Notes: generated by a model from the sequence alone, not told the origin. A stretch of DNA of 64,000 nt from Bacteroidaceae bacterium (GCA_017617575.1 JAFZVY010000136.1:1-64000); one strand, 5' to 3'; shown: positions 28,826-36,929, counted from the stretch's first letter. Translations and numbers: made by a program.

Positions 28826-29329
28826 ATGAAACATTTTTTATTTATTAGTTTCTTACTACTATTGGTTTCTTGTAAATCCACTCCAAAATTTATGCAATGT
28901 GACAATTGTGACGGAGAAGGAGAAGTTATAGCCGAATGCGATGAGTGCGAAGGTTATGGCTACTTCAAGTGCTATGTATGTAATGGTTATGGAGGTCACA
29001 AGTGCGGTACGTGTAGCGGTAATGGAAGGTTGCGCTGCAATTTGTGCTATGGAACTGGAAGAAATGGTCAATGCATCCATTGTTCAGGTACAGGATATGA
29101 TGATAGTAGTGGATTTACATGCATTTTTTGTGATGGCACAGGAAAAAGTGAATGTTCTATGTGTTACGGTAGAGGGTATAATAAATGTTATGGATGTAAT
29201 GGAAATGGTATAATAGAATGTGACAAATGCAATGGTTATGGGAAATTGGTTTGTCAAGAATGTGACGGAGAAGGTAAAGTAAAAGTAGAGTGCCCCGATT
29301 GTGAAGGAAGCGGACGTAAATTTTTCTAA
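28826..29329 (+). CDS. Lipoprotein with twelve CXXCXGXG zinc-finger modules inside the RM operon
   Basis: 167 residues. A lipoprotein signal (FLLLLVSC, Cys16) is followed almost entirely by twelve CXXCXGXG motifs: CDNCDGEG, CDECEGYG, CYVCNGYG, CGTCSGNG, CNLCYGTG, CIHCSGTG, CIFCDGTG, CSMCYGRG, CYGCNGNG, CDKCNGYG, CQECDGEG, CPDCEGSG. DnaJ has four such motifs binding two zinc ions, so this protein could bind six. There is no J domain. An internal ATG (28892, MQCDNC) would give a cytosolic form lacking the signal. It lies 43 nt after hsdM and 2 nt before hsdS, so it is in the operon and coupled to hsdS. Function unknown; a chaperone-like or metal-binding surface is possible. Confidence 0.85.
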   Translation: MKHFLFISFLLLLVSCKSTPKFMQCDNCDGEGEVIAECDECEGYGYFKCYVCNGYGGHKCGTCSGNGRLRCNLCYGTGRNGQCIHCSGTGYDDSSGFTCIFCDGTGKSECSMCYGRGYNKCYGCNGNGIIECDKCNGYGKLVCQECDGEGKVKVECPDCEGSGRKFF

Positions 29330-29331
29330 TT

Positions 29332-30900
29332 ATGACAGGAAAGCAACTTAAAAACAGCATATTACAATGGGCGATACAAGGCAAGCTTGTACCGCAAGAC
29401 CCTAATGACGAACCAGCATCTGTCCTACTCGAAAAGATTAGGGCAGAAAAAGCTCGTCTCGTCAAAGAGGGAAAGATAAAGAAAGACAAGAACGAATCTA
29501 TCATCTTCCGTGGTGAGGATAATTCCTATTATGAGAAGTTCGCCGACGGTAAGGTGGTCTGCATAGACGAAGAGATACCATTTGAGATACCTGAATCATG
29601 GGAATGGTGTCGCATAAATCACCTTTTCCTTCATACAAGTGGGAAACAACAAAGTAGCAATAATAAAGGAAATGGGACTCCCCAGAAATTTATAACAACA
29701 TCAAACCTTTATTGGGGAAGGTTTGAACTTAACAATGTAAAGGTTATGAATTTTACGGAAGACGAAGTTAAAAATTGTTCTGCCACTAAGGGAGATTTAC
29801 TTGTATGCGAAGGAGGAGCTGGGTATGGACGCTCTGCAATATGGGATAAGGAATATGACATCTGTCTTCAAAATCATGTCCACAGATTACGCCCTTTAAT
29901 TGATGGTATATGCGAATATGTTTACTATTTTATATATCTTTTGAAGGAGAGTAATCAACTTGTTTCTGTTGGAACGGCGATGCCAGGATTATCAGCTAAT
30001 CGTCTAAAAGGTATGTTGTTACCCTTACCTCCTTATCAAGAACAATGTCGCATAGTTTCAAAGTTAAAAGAGGTCTTTCCATATGTTGAACGATTTAGCG
30101 AAACAGAAGACGCTCTGTCACGACTTAATTCAGAAATTCGAGTTTGTTTAAAGAAAAGTATTCTCCAAGAAGCTATCCAAGGTAAACTTGTACCACAGGA
30201 CCCAGCTGACGAACCTGCTTCCACTTTGTTGGAACGTATCAAAGAAGAAAAACAGCGACTGGTCAAAGAAGGCAAACTAAAGAAGAAAGATGTGACTGAT
30301 TCCATCATCTTCAAAGGTGACGATAACAAGTACTACGAGAAGAAAGCTAAAGATACCGTCTGTATTGATGATGAAATACAATTTGAGATACCAGAATCGT
30401 GGGAATGGGTACGACTTTCAGATGTGGTACAAGTTAATCCAAAAAATGATGTTCCAGACAACACCTTGGCTGCATTTATCCCGATGGAACGCATAGATGC
30501 AACATACCTGTCAAGTTTTACCTATTTGGAAAGGAAATGGGGAAATATAAAATCAGGATTCACGCATTTTGCTGACGGAGATGTAGCGTTTGCCAAGATT
30601 ACGCCATGTTTTCAAAACCGAAAGTCTATGATTTTGAAAGGGCTTCCAAATGGTGTTGGAGCTGGTACAACAGAACTAAAGGTTCTACGCCCCTACGCAG
30701 ATACAATAGACAGAGAATATCTACTATTTTTTCTTGAAAGCTCATACTTTGTAGAAGAAGCTACATTCAAGGGTACGGCCAATCAACAGCGTATTACATC
30801 AGGATATATGGAAAATAAGTTGTTTCCTCTCCCTCCTTTATCCGAACAGCGTAGAATATCTGAGAAGATAAAGGAATCATACAAGCGAATAGGACTGTAG
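29332..30900 (+). CDS. hsdS: Type I RM specificity subunit (expressed copy)
   Basis: 522 residues with two target-recognition domains. The N-terminal constant region (TGKQLKNSILQWAIQGKLVP) leads to the conserved SYYEKFADGKVVCIDEEIP, TRD-A (to about 230), the LPPYQEQCRIVSKLKEVFPY helix, a central repeat LKKSILQEAIQGKLVPQDP, then NKYYEKKAKDTVCIDDEIQ, TRD-B and the closing LPPLSEQRRISEKIKESYK. The two halves are internal repeats, as usual for HsdS. Each TRD reads half of a bipartite site. It is the only copy with the true N-terminus and it is coupled to the operon. The end RIGL stops at a recombination-site-like sequence (30901). Confidence 0.93.
   Translation: MTGKQLKNSILQWAIQGKLVPQDPNDEPASVLLEKIRAEKARLVKEGKIKKDKNESIIFRGEDNSYYEKFADGKVVCIDEEIPFEIPESWEWCRINHLFLHTSGKQQSSNNKGNGTPQKFITTSNLYWGRFELNNVKVMNFTEDEVKNCSATKGDLLVCEGGAGYGRSAIWDKEYDICLQNHVHRLRPLIDGICEYVYYFIYLLKESNQLVSVGTAMPGLSANRLKGMLLPLPPYQEQCRIVSKLKEVFPYVERFSETEDALSRLNSEIRVCLKKSILQEAIQGKLVPQDPADEPASTLLERIKEEKQRLVKEGKLKKKDVTDSIIFKGDDNKYYEKKAKDTVCIDDEIQFEIPESWEWVRLSDVVQVNPKNDVPDNTLAAFIPMERIDATYLSSFTYLERKWGNIKSGFTHFADGDVAFAKITPCFQNRKSMILKGLPNGVGAGTTELKVLRPYADTIDREYLLFFLESSYFVEEATFKGTANQQRITSGYMENKLFPLPPLSEQRRISEKIKESYKRIGL
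29523..29540 (+). repeat. Inverted-site 1, left (hsdS first TRD junction)
   Basis: TTCCTATTATGAGAAGTT, identical to the inverse of 32745-32762. It lies at the start of TRD-A in the expressed hsdS and encodes SYYEK. It is the likely crossover site for swapping the whole variable region. Confidence 0.65.
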
Positions 30901-30916
30901 CAAGTATTATGAGCAG
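30901..30916 (+). repeat. Inverted-site 2, left (second TRD junction)
   Basis: CAAGTATTATGAGCAG, identical to the inverse of 31940-31955. It follows the hsdS stop directly and opens the silent cassette TRD-C (encoding KYYEQ). Confidence 0.65.
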
Positions 30917-30931
30917 GTCGATGGAGATGCC

Positions 30932-31402
30932 ATGCAAATAGAGTCTGATTACACATTCCCAGATACATGGGAGGTTGTAAGGTTAGCTCATATTTGTAGG
31001 CTCATGGATGGTGAGAAGAAGGAGGGTAACTATCTCTGTCTTGATGCCAAGTATTTGCGTGGTAAGTCATCAGGGGATATTTTGCCAAAAGGTAAATTCG
31101 TTTCAACAGGTGACAATATCATTCTTGTAGATGGCGAAAACTCTGGAGAAGTGTTTGCAGTCCCACATGATGGTTACATGGGTAGTACGTTCAAACAATT
31201 ATGGGTAAGCAGTAATATGCACTTACTTTATGTGTTATTCTATATACAGTTCTACAAAGACTTGTTGCGTAATTCAAAGAAAGGTGCTGCGATTCCTCAT
31301 TTGAATAAAGAAATCTTCTATTCTTTGGTAGTTGGTATTCCGCCATATAAAGAGCAAATTAGGATATCAAATCAAATAAAGGAATTGTATGCCCTGTTAT
31401 AA
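30932..31402 (+). pseudogene. Silent half-hsdS cassette (TRD-C)
   Basis: An open frame of 156 residues from ATG 30932. Homology already begins at about 30902 (SKYYEQVDGDAMQIESDYTF), matching the start of a second TRD in HsdS. It carries one TRD and the usual distal helix (IPPYKEQIRISNQIKELYAL) but no N-terminal constant region, first TRD, promoter or own start context. It is therefore a stored specificity module rather than a gene in its own right. It ends facing the inverted cassette: the two stop codons overlap at 31397-31402. Confidence 0.8.
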
Positions 31403-31416
31403 TTGGGCATACAATT
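31383..31416. terminator. Inverted repeat at the junction of the two silent cassettes
   Basis: AATTGTATGCCC and GGGCATACAATT (12 bp, perfect) flank the overlapping stop codons. They arise from the same 3' coding end in opposite orientation and, with the following TTTTT, could also terminate transcription in either direction. Confidence 0.6.
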
Positions 31417-32821
31417 TTTCTATTTTACGAACTATTCGTTTTTGTTCGTTAAGCGGTGGCAAAGGGTATATGTAATTCTCTATATGTCCGTTGTTGATTG
31501 ATGGAGAATTGTCCCCCTTCATAAATTGATTCAAGCCATCAACGACATACGAAGATAACATCAAGCAAAATAGATATGAAGAATATAGAGCACATGTAGG
31601 CGTTAGCACATAAAAACCTGTACTGGCAATAGCGTCAGAATACTTTTCATCGACCAATGCAATATTTCTCAGATATGGACGCACCATTGAAAACAGCACA
31701 TCGCCAGTATGTAGTTTCCTTGTTGCTCTGCTTGGTGCTTTGGAAATGGGCAGTGTTTTTGCCTTTTCTATTACATTTCGTCTGTTATTAACAGCATCCA
31801 CATCAATATACACGAAGTTTGCACCTTGGGGCTTGATTGATTCCATCGGCAGGAATCCCGTTCTGCCCCTCATCCAGCACCAACTGTCTGGGATCTCAAA
31901 CGGTATCTCATCCGTAATATCAACTAAGTTTTTACCTATCTGCTCATAATACTTGTTATCATCACCTTTGTAGATGACGGAATCAACTACGTCTTTCTTC
32001 TTCAACTTGCCTTCTTTGACAAGGCGTAGTTTTTCTTCTTTGATGCGTTGAAGAAGAGCGGATGCTGGCTCATCATTAGGGTCTTGGAGAACAAGTTTTC
32101 CTTGAATGGCTTCTTGAAGAATTGATTTCTTAAGTTTATTAGGAATATCAACATCAAGAGACTCTCTGCTAATCTGTTCCTTATCGTATTTTTTCAAAGG
32201 TGCAACGACCTTTACCATCTTCTCAACAATTCTATTCTGTTCAGATTCTGGTGCAATAGGAATAAGAAAGTTTGATATCTTATCTGCATTGATGTTACAT
32301 TGTTGAACCCCTATTGTTTTTACTTCTTTACAATAAGAACGAGCATATGATGAACCTAATATGTAATTTAGATAATCAGAATTGACGATAATAGGTCTTA
32401 ACAATATGATATATCCAGCATAAATAGCAGGTCGTTGTCCTCGATAAATACCTGTTTTTCCAACTAATTCAGCACTATTAGTTCTATTAAAAAGAAGGTC
32501 ACCTTTGATTAGACAATATTTGATATTATCATCTGTATTATTGCTATAAACCAATTTGTCGTATACGATTTCACCGTCTTGTATGTTTCCCATTCGCAAA
32601 ACTGGCATTTCACCATTTTCTACAGACTTATTTGATGTGCCATATTTGGGAGGGAATACCACCTCTTTCAGTCGACACCACTCCCATGTTGAAGGTATTT
32701 CAAATGGTATCTCGTCATCAATACAGACCACCTTGCCGTCGGCAAACTTCTCATAATAGGAACTAACAGAATCATGATATATTCTATATGAGGAATATTC
32801 CTCACATAACGAATAAAACAT
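31397..32821 (-). CDS. Silent inverted hsdS cassette (TRD-D and TRD-E)
   Basis: A 474-residue open frame on the minus strand. Its first ~20 residues (MFYSLCEEYSSYRIYHDSV) do not resemble HsdS and come from the recombinase upstream region. From SYYEKFADGKVVCIDDEIPF on it is HsdS: TRD-D, IAPESEQNRIVEKMVKVVAP, central repeat LKKSILQEAIQGKLVLQDP, KYYEQIGKNLVDITDEIP, TRD-E and LPPLNEQKRIVRKIEKLYAQ. It lacks the TGKQLKNSIL N-terminus and faces away from the operon promoter, so it is presumably unexpressed until inversion. Inverted-sites 1 and 2 match its two TRD junctions. Confidence 0.85.
   Translation of the reverse strand: MFYSLCEEYSSYRIYHDSVSSYYEKFADGKVVCIDDEIPFEIPSTWEWCRLKEVVFPPKYGTSNKSVENGEMPVLRMGNIQDGEIVYDKLVYSNNTDDNIKYCLIKGDLLFNRTNSAELVGKTGIYRGQRPAIYAGYIILLRPIIVNSDYLNYILGSSYARSYCKEVKTIGVQQCNINADKISNFLIPIAPESEQNRIVEKMVKVVAPLKKYDKEQISRESLDVDIPNKLKKSILQEAIQGKLVLQDPNDEPASALLQRIKEEKLRLVKEGKLKKKDVVDSVIYKGDDNKYYEQIGKNLVDITDEIPFEIPDSWCWMRGRTGFLPMESIKPQGANFVYIDVDAVNNRRNVIEKAKTLPISKAPSRATRKLHTGDVLFSMVRPYLRNIALVDEKYSDAIASTGFYVLTPTCALYSSYLFCLMLSSYVVDGLNQFMKGDNSPSINNGHIENYIYPLPPLNEQKRIVRKIEKLYAQL
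31940..31955 (-). repeat. Inverted-site 2, right
   Basis: Inverse of 30901-30916 (16 bp exact), at the start of TRD-E in the inverted cassette. Confidence 0.65.
32745..32762 (-). repeat. Inverted-site 1, right
   Basis: Inverse of 29523-29540 (18 bp exact), at the start of TRD-D; the homology continues with scattered mismatches into CGCCGACGG. Confidence 0.65.
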
Positions 32822-32826
32822 ATATC

Positions 32827-33630
32827 ATGGTAGAAAAATTTGAAGAATATCTTATTGCGTCTAACATGGCAAAGAACACTGTTTCAGCATATATCTATGC
32901 AGTGAACGACTTTCATTCCAAGTACAAGGAATTGAACAAGAAGAACCTATTGCTCTACAAAACGTATCTCCTTGAAACGTTCAAGCCAAAGACCGTCAAT
33001 CTACGAATTCAGTCTCTGAACAAGTACCTTGAGTATCTGAACAAGCCTCGTTTGCGCCTGAAGTCTGTGAAGGTACAGCAGCGTTCCTACTTGGAGAATG
33101 TCATCAGCAATGCTGATTACACCTTCCTGAAGAACAAGTTGAAGAAGGAGGATAATAAGGAATGGTACTTCGTTGTACGCTTCCTCGCTGCAACAGGTGC
33201 AAGAGTAAGCGAACTGGTACAACTGAAGGTGGAACACGTAAACATGGGCTACTACGACATCTACACCAAGGGTGGCAAGATACGTCGCCTTTTCATCCCT
33301 CTGAAACTACGCAATGAGACTCAGGAATGGCTCACGGCAAACAATAGAGACAGCGGTTATTTGTTCCTAAATCGTTTTGGGGAACGCATAACTACACGTG
33401 GCATAGCACAGCAGTTGAAGAACTTTGCCATGAAATACGGACTGAACACGAAAGTGGTGTATCCACATTCTTTCCGTCATCGCTATGCCAAGAACTTCCT
33501 CGAAAAGTTCAATGACATAGCATTGCTTGCTGATCTCATGGGACACGAGAGCATAGAGACTACACGTATCTACCTTCGTCGTACTGCCAGCGAGCAACAG
33601 GCTATTGTGGATAAAGTCATAACATGGTAG
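32827..33630 (+). CDS. Tyrosine recombinase of the hsdS shufflon
   Basis: 267 residues from ATG 32827 (MVEKFEEYLIASNMAKNTVS); an upstream start would overlap the inverted cassette. An N-terminal core-binding SAM-like domain (1-85) precedes a complete catalytic domain: R126 (ATGARVSEL), K148 (TKGGK), H214 and R217 (HSFRHRY), H240 (LMGHESIETT) and nucleophile Y249. It is short and XerD-like. Its position directly behind the inverted cassette, as in known invertible type I loci of Bacteroides, makes it the likely invertase acting on the TATTATGAG-containing sites. Confidence 0.92.
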   Translation: MVEKFEEYLIASNMAKNTVSAYIYAVNDFHSKYKELNKKNLLLYKTYLLETFKPKTVNLRIQSLNKYLEYLNKPRLRLKSVKVQQRSYLENVISNADYTFLKNKLKKEDNKEWYFVVRFLAATGARVSELVQLKVEHVNMGYYDIYTKGGKIRRLFIPLKLRNETQEWLTANNRDSGYLFLNRFGERITTRGIAQQLKNFAMKYGLNTKVVYPHSFRHRYAKNFLEKFNDIALLADLMGHESIETTRIYLRRTASEQQAIVDKVITW

Positions 33631-33733
33631 GTCATTATATACATATATAATATAGGTGTCTTTCGAGATAAATACTTTAAATAGGGTGCTGAATGTTATT
33701 CGTGACAACATGCCCCAGATGTTGTGACAACCA

Positions 33734-33765
33734 TTGCAAGGGTATGGAATATGCCATATCTTTGC
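33734..33765 (+). promoter_or_regulatory. Promoter of the HU-like gene
   Basis: TTG (33734-33736), 20 nt, TATCTTTGC (33757-33765). The leader before ATG 33871 is about 100 nt and contains GCTTCTCTTAGGAGAGCA, a small stem. Confidence 0.7.
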
Positions 33766-33870
33766 AGTGTCAAAATCAGAAAGCAAATGCTGGAGGTTTG
33801 ACACAGAGATAATTAACCGTGCTTCTCTTAGGAGAGCACACAATAGTCACAACTCAAACACAATTTTATT

Positions 33871-34395
33871 ATGGGTATCAAAGTTAAAGCAGTAGAACGT
33901 AACATTTCGTTCGAGAAGAATGTAGAGAAGTGGGCTTACGTATTGAAGCCAGAACTTTACAACAAGTTGTCAGCCGCAAAGGTTATCAGCGAGGCTTCAC
34001 TCCGTTCCGGAATCAGCAAGGGCAGCATGACTGCTGCATGGGATGCCATCGGCGAGGTTATCAAGGCATGGGCTACCGAGGGTCACTCTGTTGCCATCCC
34101 TGGACTGGGAACAACACGCTTCGGACTCCGTTCCACATCTGTGGACGACGTGAACAAGGTTAGTTCCGACCTCATCACTTCACGCAAGATTATCTTCACT
34201 CCAAGTGTGGATATCAAGTCAGAGTTGAAGTCCACATCCATCAGCATCACTTGTTACGACCGTAACGGCAAGGTGGTTAAGCAGGTTCTCTCAAGCGATG
34301 ACGGCAACATCGACGAGGACGAGAACAACCAGTCTGGTGACAATGGCGGAACGAACAACGGTAACGGTGGCGGTTCTAACGAAGGTGGATTTTAG
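33871..34395 (+). CDS. HU-like DNA-binding protein with Gly/Asn-rich tail
   Basis: 174 residues. The first ~125 form an HU/IHF-like fold of the Bacteroidales HU-homology type (IKVKAVERNISFEKNVEKWA, KVISEASLRSGISKGSMTAA, VAIPGLGTTRFGLRSTSVDD). It should bind DNA as a dimer. A second small beta domain (TSISITCYDRNGKVVKQVLS) and an unstructured tail (DNGGTNNGNGGGSNEGG) follow. It has its own promoter and a hairpin downstream. Together with the DUF5675 gene it forms a pair often seen near mobile or prophage-derived regions of Bacteroidales; that context is from general knowledge. Confidence 0.85.
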   Translation: MGIKVKAVERNISFEKNVEKWAYVLKPELYNKLSAAKVISEASLRSGISKGSMTAAWDAIGEVIKAWATEGHSVAIPGLGTTRFGLRSTSVDDVNKVSSDLITSRKIIFTPSVDIKSELKSTSISITCYDRNGKVVKQVLSSDDGNIDEDENNQSGDNGGTNNGNGGGSNEGGF

Positions 34396-34419
34396 TCAAC
34401 ACTAACCACCATGACAATG

Positions 34420-34452
34420 ACTCCATTTACTCGCAAGGGTGAATGGAGTTTC
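34420..34452 (+). terminator. Weak terminator after the HU-like gene
   Basis: ACTCCATT and AATGGAGT stem, followed by TTCTTG. The gap to 34887 also has three TTCACC motifs (34517, 34529, 34549), a CAGACTTG/CAAGTCTG stem (34577-34602) and the repeat element at 34711. Confidence 0.5.
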
Positions 34453-34710
34453 TTGTTTATCACAATGTCACAAGCCACGTATCTGCATCTTTGTACATGG
34501 CTTTTTCATCCGTATTCACCACAAATGTTCACCGTTTTTCATTCATCTTCACCGCCTCTCACTTTCTGCTCAGTCACAGACTTGCGAGGCGTGACAAGTC
34601 TGCGAAATACCATGTATAATAGGTAAATTTGTAGTGTCAACGAGATAAGGCTGTTCTTACTCAACCTGACATGTTTAATTTACTTTAGTTCCGTAATTAT
34701 TTCTCTTGTA

Positions 34711-34830
34711 GTAAAGAGGAGTAAATAGAAGTAAAAAGAAGTAAAGAGACGTTACTATGTGAGGACAAATCGACGAACAGACTATCGTCTTTTTACTCCC
34801 TTTTACTCCCTTTAACTTCCTTTAACTCCC
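34711..34830. repeat. Phased GTAAA hairpin element, copy 1
   Basis: The left arm is four exact 10-bp units (GTAAAGAGGA, GTAAATAGAA, GTAAAAAGAA, GTAAAGAGAC). A 34-nt centre follows, and the right arm has four inverse 10-bp units (TTTTACTCCC, twice, then TTTAACTTCC, TTTAACTCCC). Copy 2 is at 54355-54473. Confidence 0.75.
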
Positions 34831-34886
34831 AAAGGGGAGCAAGTTGAACACTTGCGAAACTTAAATTAATTTTAATTGTTTTTAAT

Positions 34887-35435
34887 ATGTATATTACATT
34901 TTTAGTAAAAAAAAGAAATGACAAGTTCATTGAAGGTTCACTAATGATAAATGGTGAACATATCTGCGATGCAGTAGAATCAACAGAAAACAGTCTGAGC
35001 ACAGGTGAATATGCCTTGAGCATCGAAAGATGTCCACAGCTGAAGCACCAGATTATTATGGTTGGCTCTATGTCTCATACGGATTGTAACATATGTACAG
35101 CATCGGACTGTGCAATCAAAAAAGTGTGGGACAAAGAAAACGACCTGATTGCCAAAGCGACAGACAACGACGAGACACCACATGATGACTTGGTAAAGTA
35201 CGAGCAATCAGTACGAGCAGACAGTTACAAGTCACTATCGGAACTGACTCGTCCCGTTTGTCACCGAATCGTAACAGGAAACGGAGTGAATGGCAAGAAC
35301 GACGGTCGCATAGTAGTAGGCAAACGCATCGCACCGGGCGTAGTGATTAACAGCAAGGACATCCATCACAAACTATTCAAAAGAATAGAGAAATCCATAG
35401 CACGAGGTCATACCCCAATATTGGAGATTATATAG
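34887..35435 (+). CDS. DUF5675-family protein
   Basis: 182 residues, no signal peptide. The N-terminal beta-rich part (VKKRNDKFIEGSLMINGEHI CDAVE..., STGEYALSIE) and the C-terminal IVVGKRIAPGVVINSK match the small DUF5675 fold common in Bacteroidales, often beside HU-like proteins and amidases, and suspected to be a phage-type structural or wall-associated domain. A middle insertion (about residues 75-115, charged, DNDETPHDDL) is larger than in the minimal domain. Function unknown. Confidence 0.7.
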   Translation: MYITFLVKKRNDKFIEGSLMINGEHICDAVESTENSLSTGEYALSIERCPQLKHQIIMVGSMSHTDCNICTASDCAIKKVWDKENDLIAKATDNDETPHDDLVKYEQSVRADSYKSLSELTRPVCHRIVTGNGVNGKNDGRIVVGKRIAPGVVINSKDIHHKLFKRIEKSIARGHTPILEII

Positions 35436-35445
35436 TACAAAAGAA

Positions 35446-35481
35446 AAGTCCCATATCTTTCGTTTGAAAGATATGGGACTT
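35446..35481. terminator. Convergent terminator
   Basis: A perfect 16-bp stem, AAGTCCCATATCTTTC with GAAAGATATGGGACTT, and loop GTTT, between the DUF5675 gene (plus) and the outer-membrane protein gene (minus). Confidence 0.75.
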
Positions 35482-35564
35482 AGTAATTACAAATCCATAA
35501 TGGTCGTTATGCTTTATTTGAAACTATGGCTGATGCACATGACCGTACATGGATAATATAGGTC

Positions 35565-36341
35565 TTAGAATGTATATGACAAGCCAATATTTATCTTATT
35601 CTGATAAGTCTTGTAACCCTGATATAACTTATGGTCTGTCAATCCCTGTGAGTATGTGAAGTTGATGCCCCAGTTAGAAATCTTGAGACTTGCTCCATAC
35701 TCCGTCTGGAAATTGAGATGACGTGGGAAACGGCCATTGCCATAATCCTGATAATCAGTATATGTATCAGTATGCCACTCGTGGTCATAATAATCGTAAT
35801 ATCTCTCATCCTCCTCAAATGTTCCTACTATTGCAAGGTTCATTCCAAGACCTCCATAAAGAGAGAGTGAAGCCTTTGGAGAAAGAGGTATAGTAAAATT
35901 AGCATGGAATGGGATATATGTACCGAGCTCTGTGAAACGGTCATAGTTTGCATTCGTAACAGCGGGACTATTAGATATGTAACACTCCAAGCTGAGTCCT
36001 GTACTCAATCCAAACTTAAAAGCACCAAGGTCAACAGCTGGCTGATAAAGGAAACCGAACTGGATACCATGGAGCCTCTTATTACGCTCACCCCAGAAGT
36101 TTTCCTTAATCACAGAACCATCCATTTCTGTGTTCCATGTCTTGTTCACATATCCAAATACTATAGATATTGGTGACTCAAAATCATCATCTGAATCATA
36201 TTCCTCAGGAGCGTAATAGTCCTGATACTCTTTTCGCTGTTCTCCGCTTCCATAGCCACCTTCAATCTGCCATCCCTGAGCGAAAGAAACCTGAGCAAAC
36301 AAAGCTGTCAAAGCAACTGCGATAAATCTTATTGTTTTCAT
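35565..36341 (-). CDS. Outer-membrane beta-barrel protein
   Basis: 258 residues. A cleavable signal (ALTALFAQVSFAQG) precedes an N-terminal acidic loop (EYQDYYAPEEYDSDDDFESP). Alternating amphipathic strands follow, ending in an aromatic terminal residue (NIGLSYTF), as expected for an OMP recognised by BAM. It resembles porin-family/OmpW-size barrels of Bacteroidetes; cargo is unknown. A TAACTTTGT element (36382-36390, minus strand) lies about 40 nt upstream. Confidence 0.85.
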   Translation of the reverse strand: MKTIRFIAVALTALFAQVSFAQGWQIEGGYGSGEQRKEYQDYYAPEEYDSDDDFESPISIVFGYVNKTWNTEMDGSVIKENFWGERNKRLHGIQFGFLYQPAVDLGAFKFGLSTGLSLECYISNSPAVTNANYDRFTELGTYIPFHANFTIPLSPKASLSLYGGLGMNLAIVGTFEEDERYYDYYDHEWHTDTYTDYQDYGNGRFPRHLNFQTEYGASLKISNWGINFTYSQGLTDHKLYQGYKTYQNKINIGLSYTF

Positions 36342-36770
36342 AAAATATCGTGTTTTGGTTGATTATTTCCTTTTTTACGCCACAAAGTTAACTATAATCC
36401 TCCAAATGTCATTAAGGAATTGCCATATCTTTTGTAGGTTTTTCCCCATTAGCAGGGGGTAAACAACTACGCGACACAAAAAAATCGTGCAAAATACTAT
36501 AAATAATGTTTACGACAGGATTTGTAGTTATCGTTCAAAATAAGTAATGATTAGTCACTTATCTTTCATAATAAGTTATGTGGTTATCGTAACATGTAAG
36601 AAAAAAAATCATACAAATCGTACGATAAAAGTAAAGGCGTTATCGTCCAATGTACGATTTTTTGTCTCAAAAACCTTGTTTTTTCATTATTGATACACGA
36701 GTTATGTATCAAAATGCGATTATAAGACAAACATGCATCGAAAATACAATTTCCATTGGGATAAAAGCAA

Positions 36771-36929
36771 TAATTTTGCAGTGTTCAAAAATAGTACCTT
36801 TTTCTTGTTCAGACTTTCCAATTAAAGTTCGTTACTTTCTAAAAAATTAGCTTCCAAAATCAATTCTGAGGAGTCAGTTTAACAATTTGGGATAAAAGAT
36901 TGCCGCTCAACGGAGTGGCAACTTTTTTT
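36771..36929 (+). ncRNA. Candidate small RNA between an orphan promoter and terminator
   Basis: TAATTTTGC (36771-36779) matches the -7 promoter element. A strong terminator at 36900-36929 (TTGCCGCTC / GAGTGGCAA stem, AACG loop, seven T) ends the unit about 145 nt later. No credible open frame lies between. TTGGGATAAAAG occurs at both ends (36756 and 36886). The -33 box is weak. The surrounding 36.34-37.24 kb gap is otherwise AT-rich, with an AAATCGTAC/GTACGATTT inverted repeat at 36615-36660. Confidence 0.4.

Noticed and set aside
29332..31402. Single hsdS broken by a frameshift at 30900
   Set aside because: The first frame already contains two TRDs and the closing helix. The downstream part is an extra TRD cassette starting at a recombination-site-like repeat, not the lost end of the gene.
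34411..34626. 71-codon frame between the HU-like and DUF5675 genes
   Set aside because: It overlaps the terminator hairpin and TTCACC repeats, has no promoter or ribosome-binding context and no recognisable sequence.
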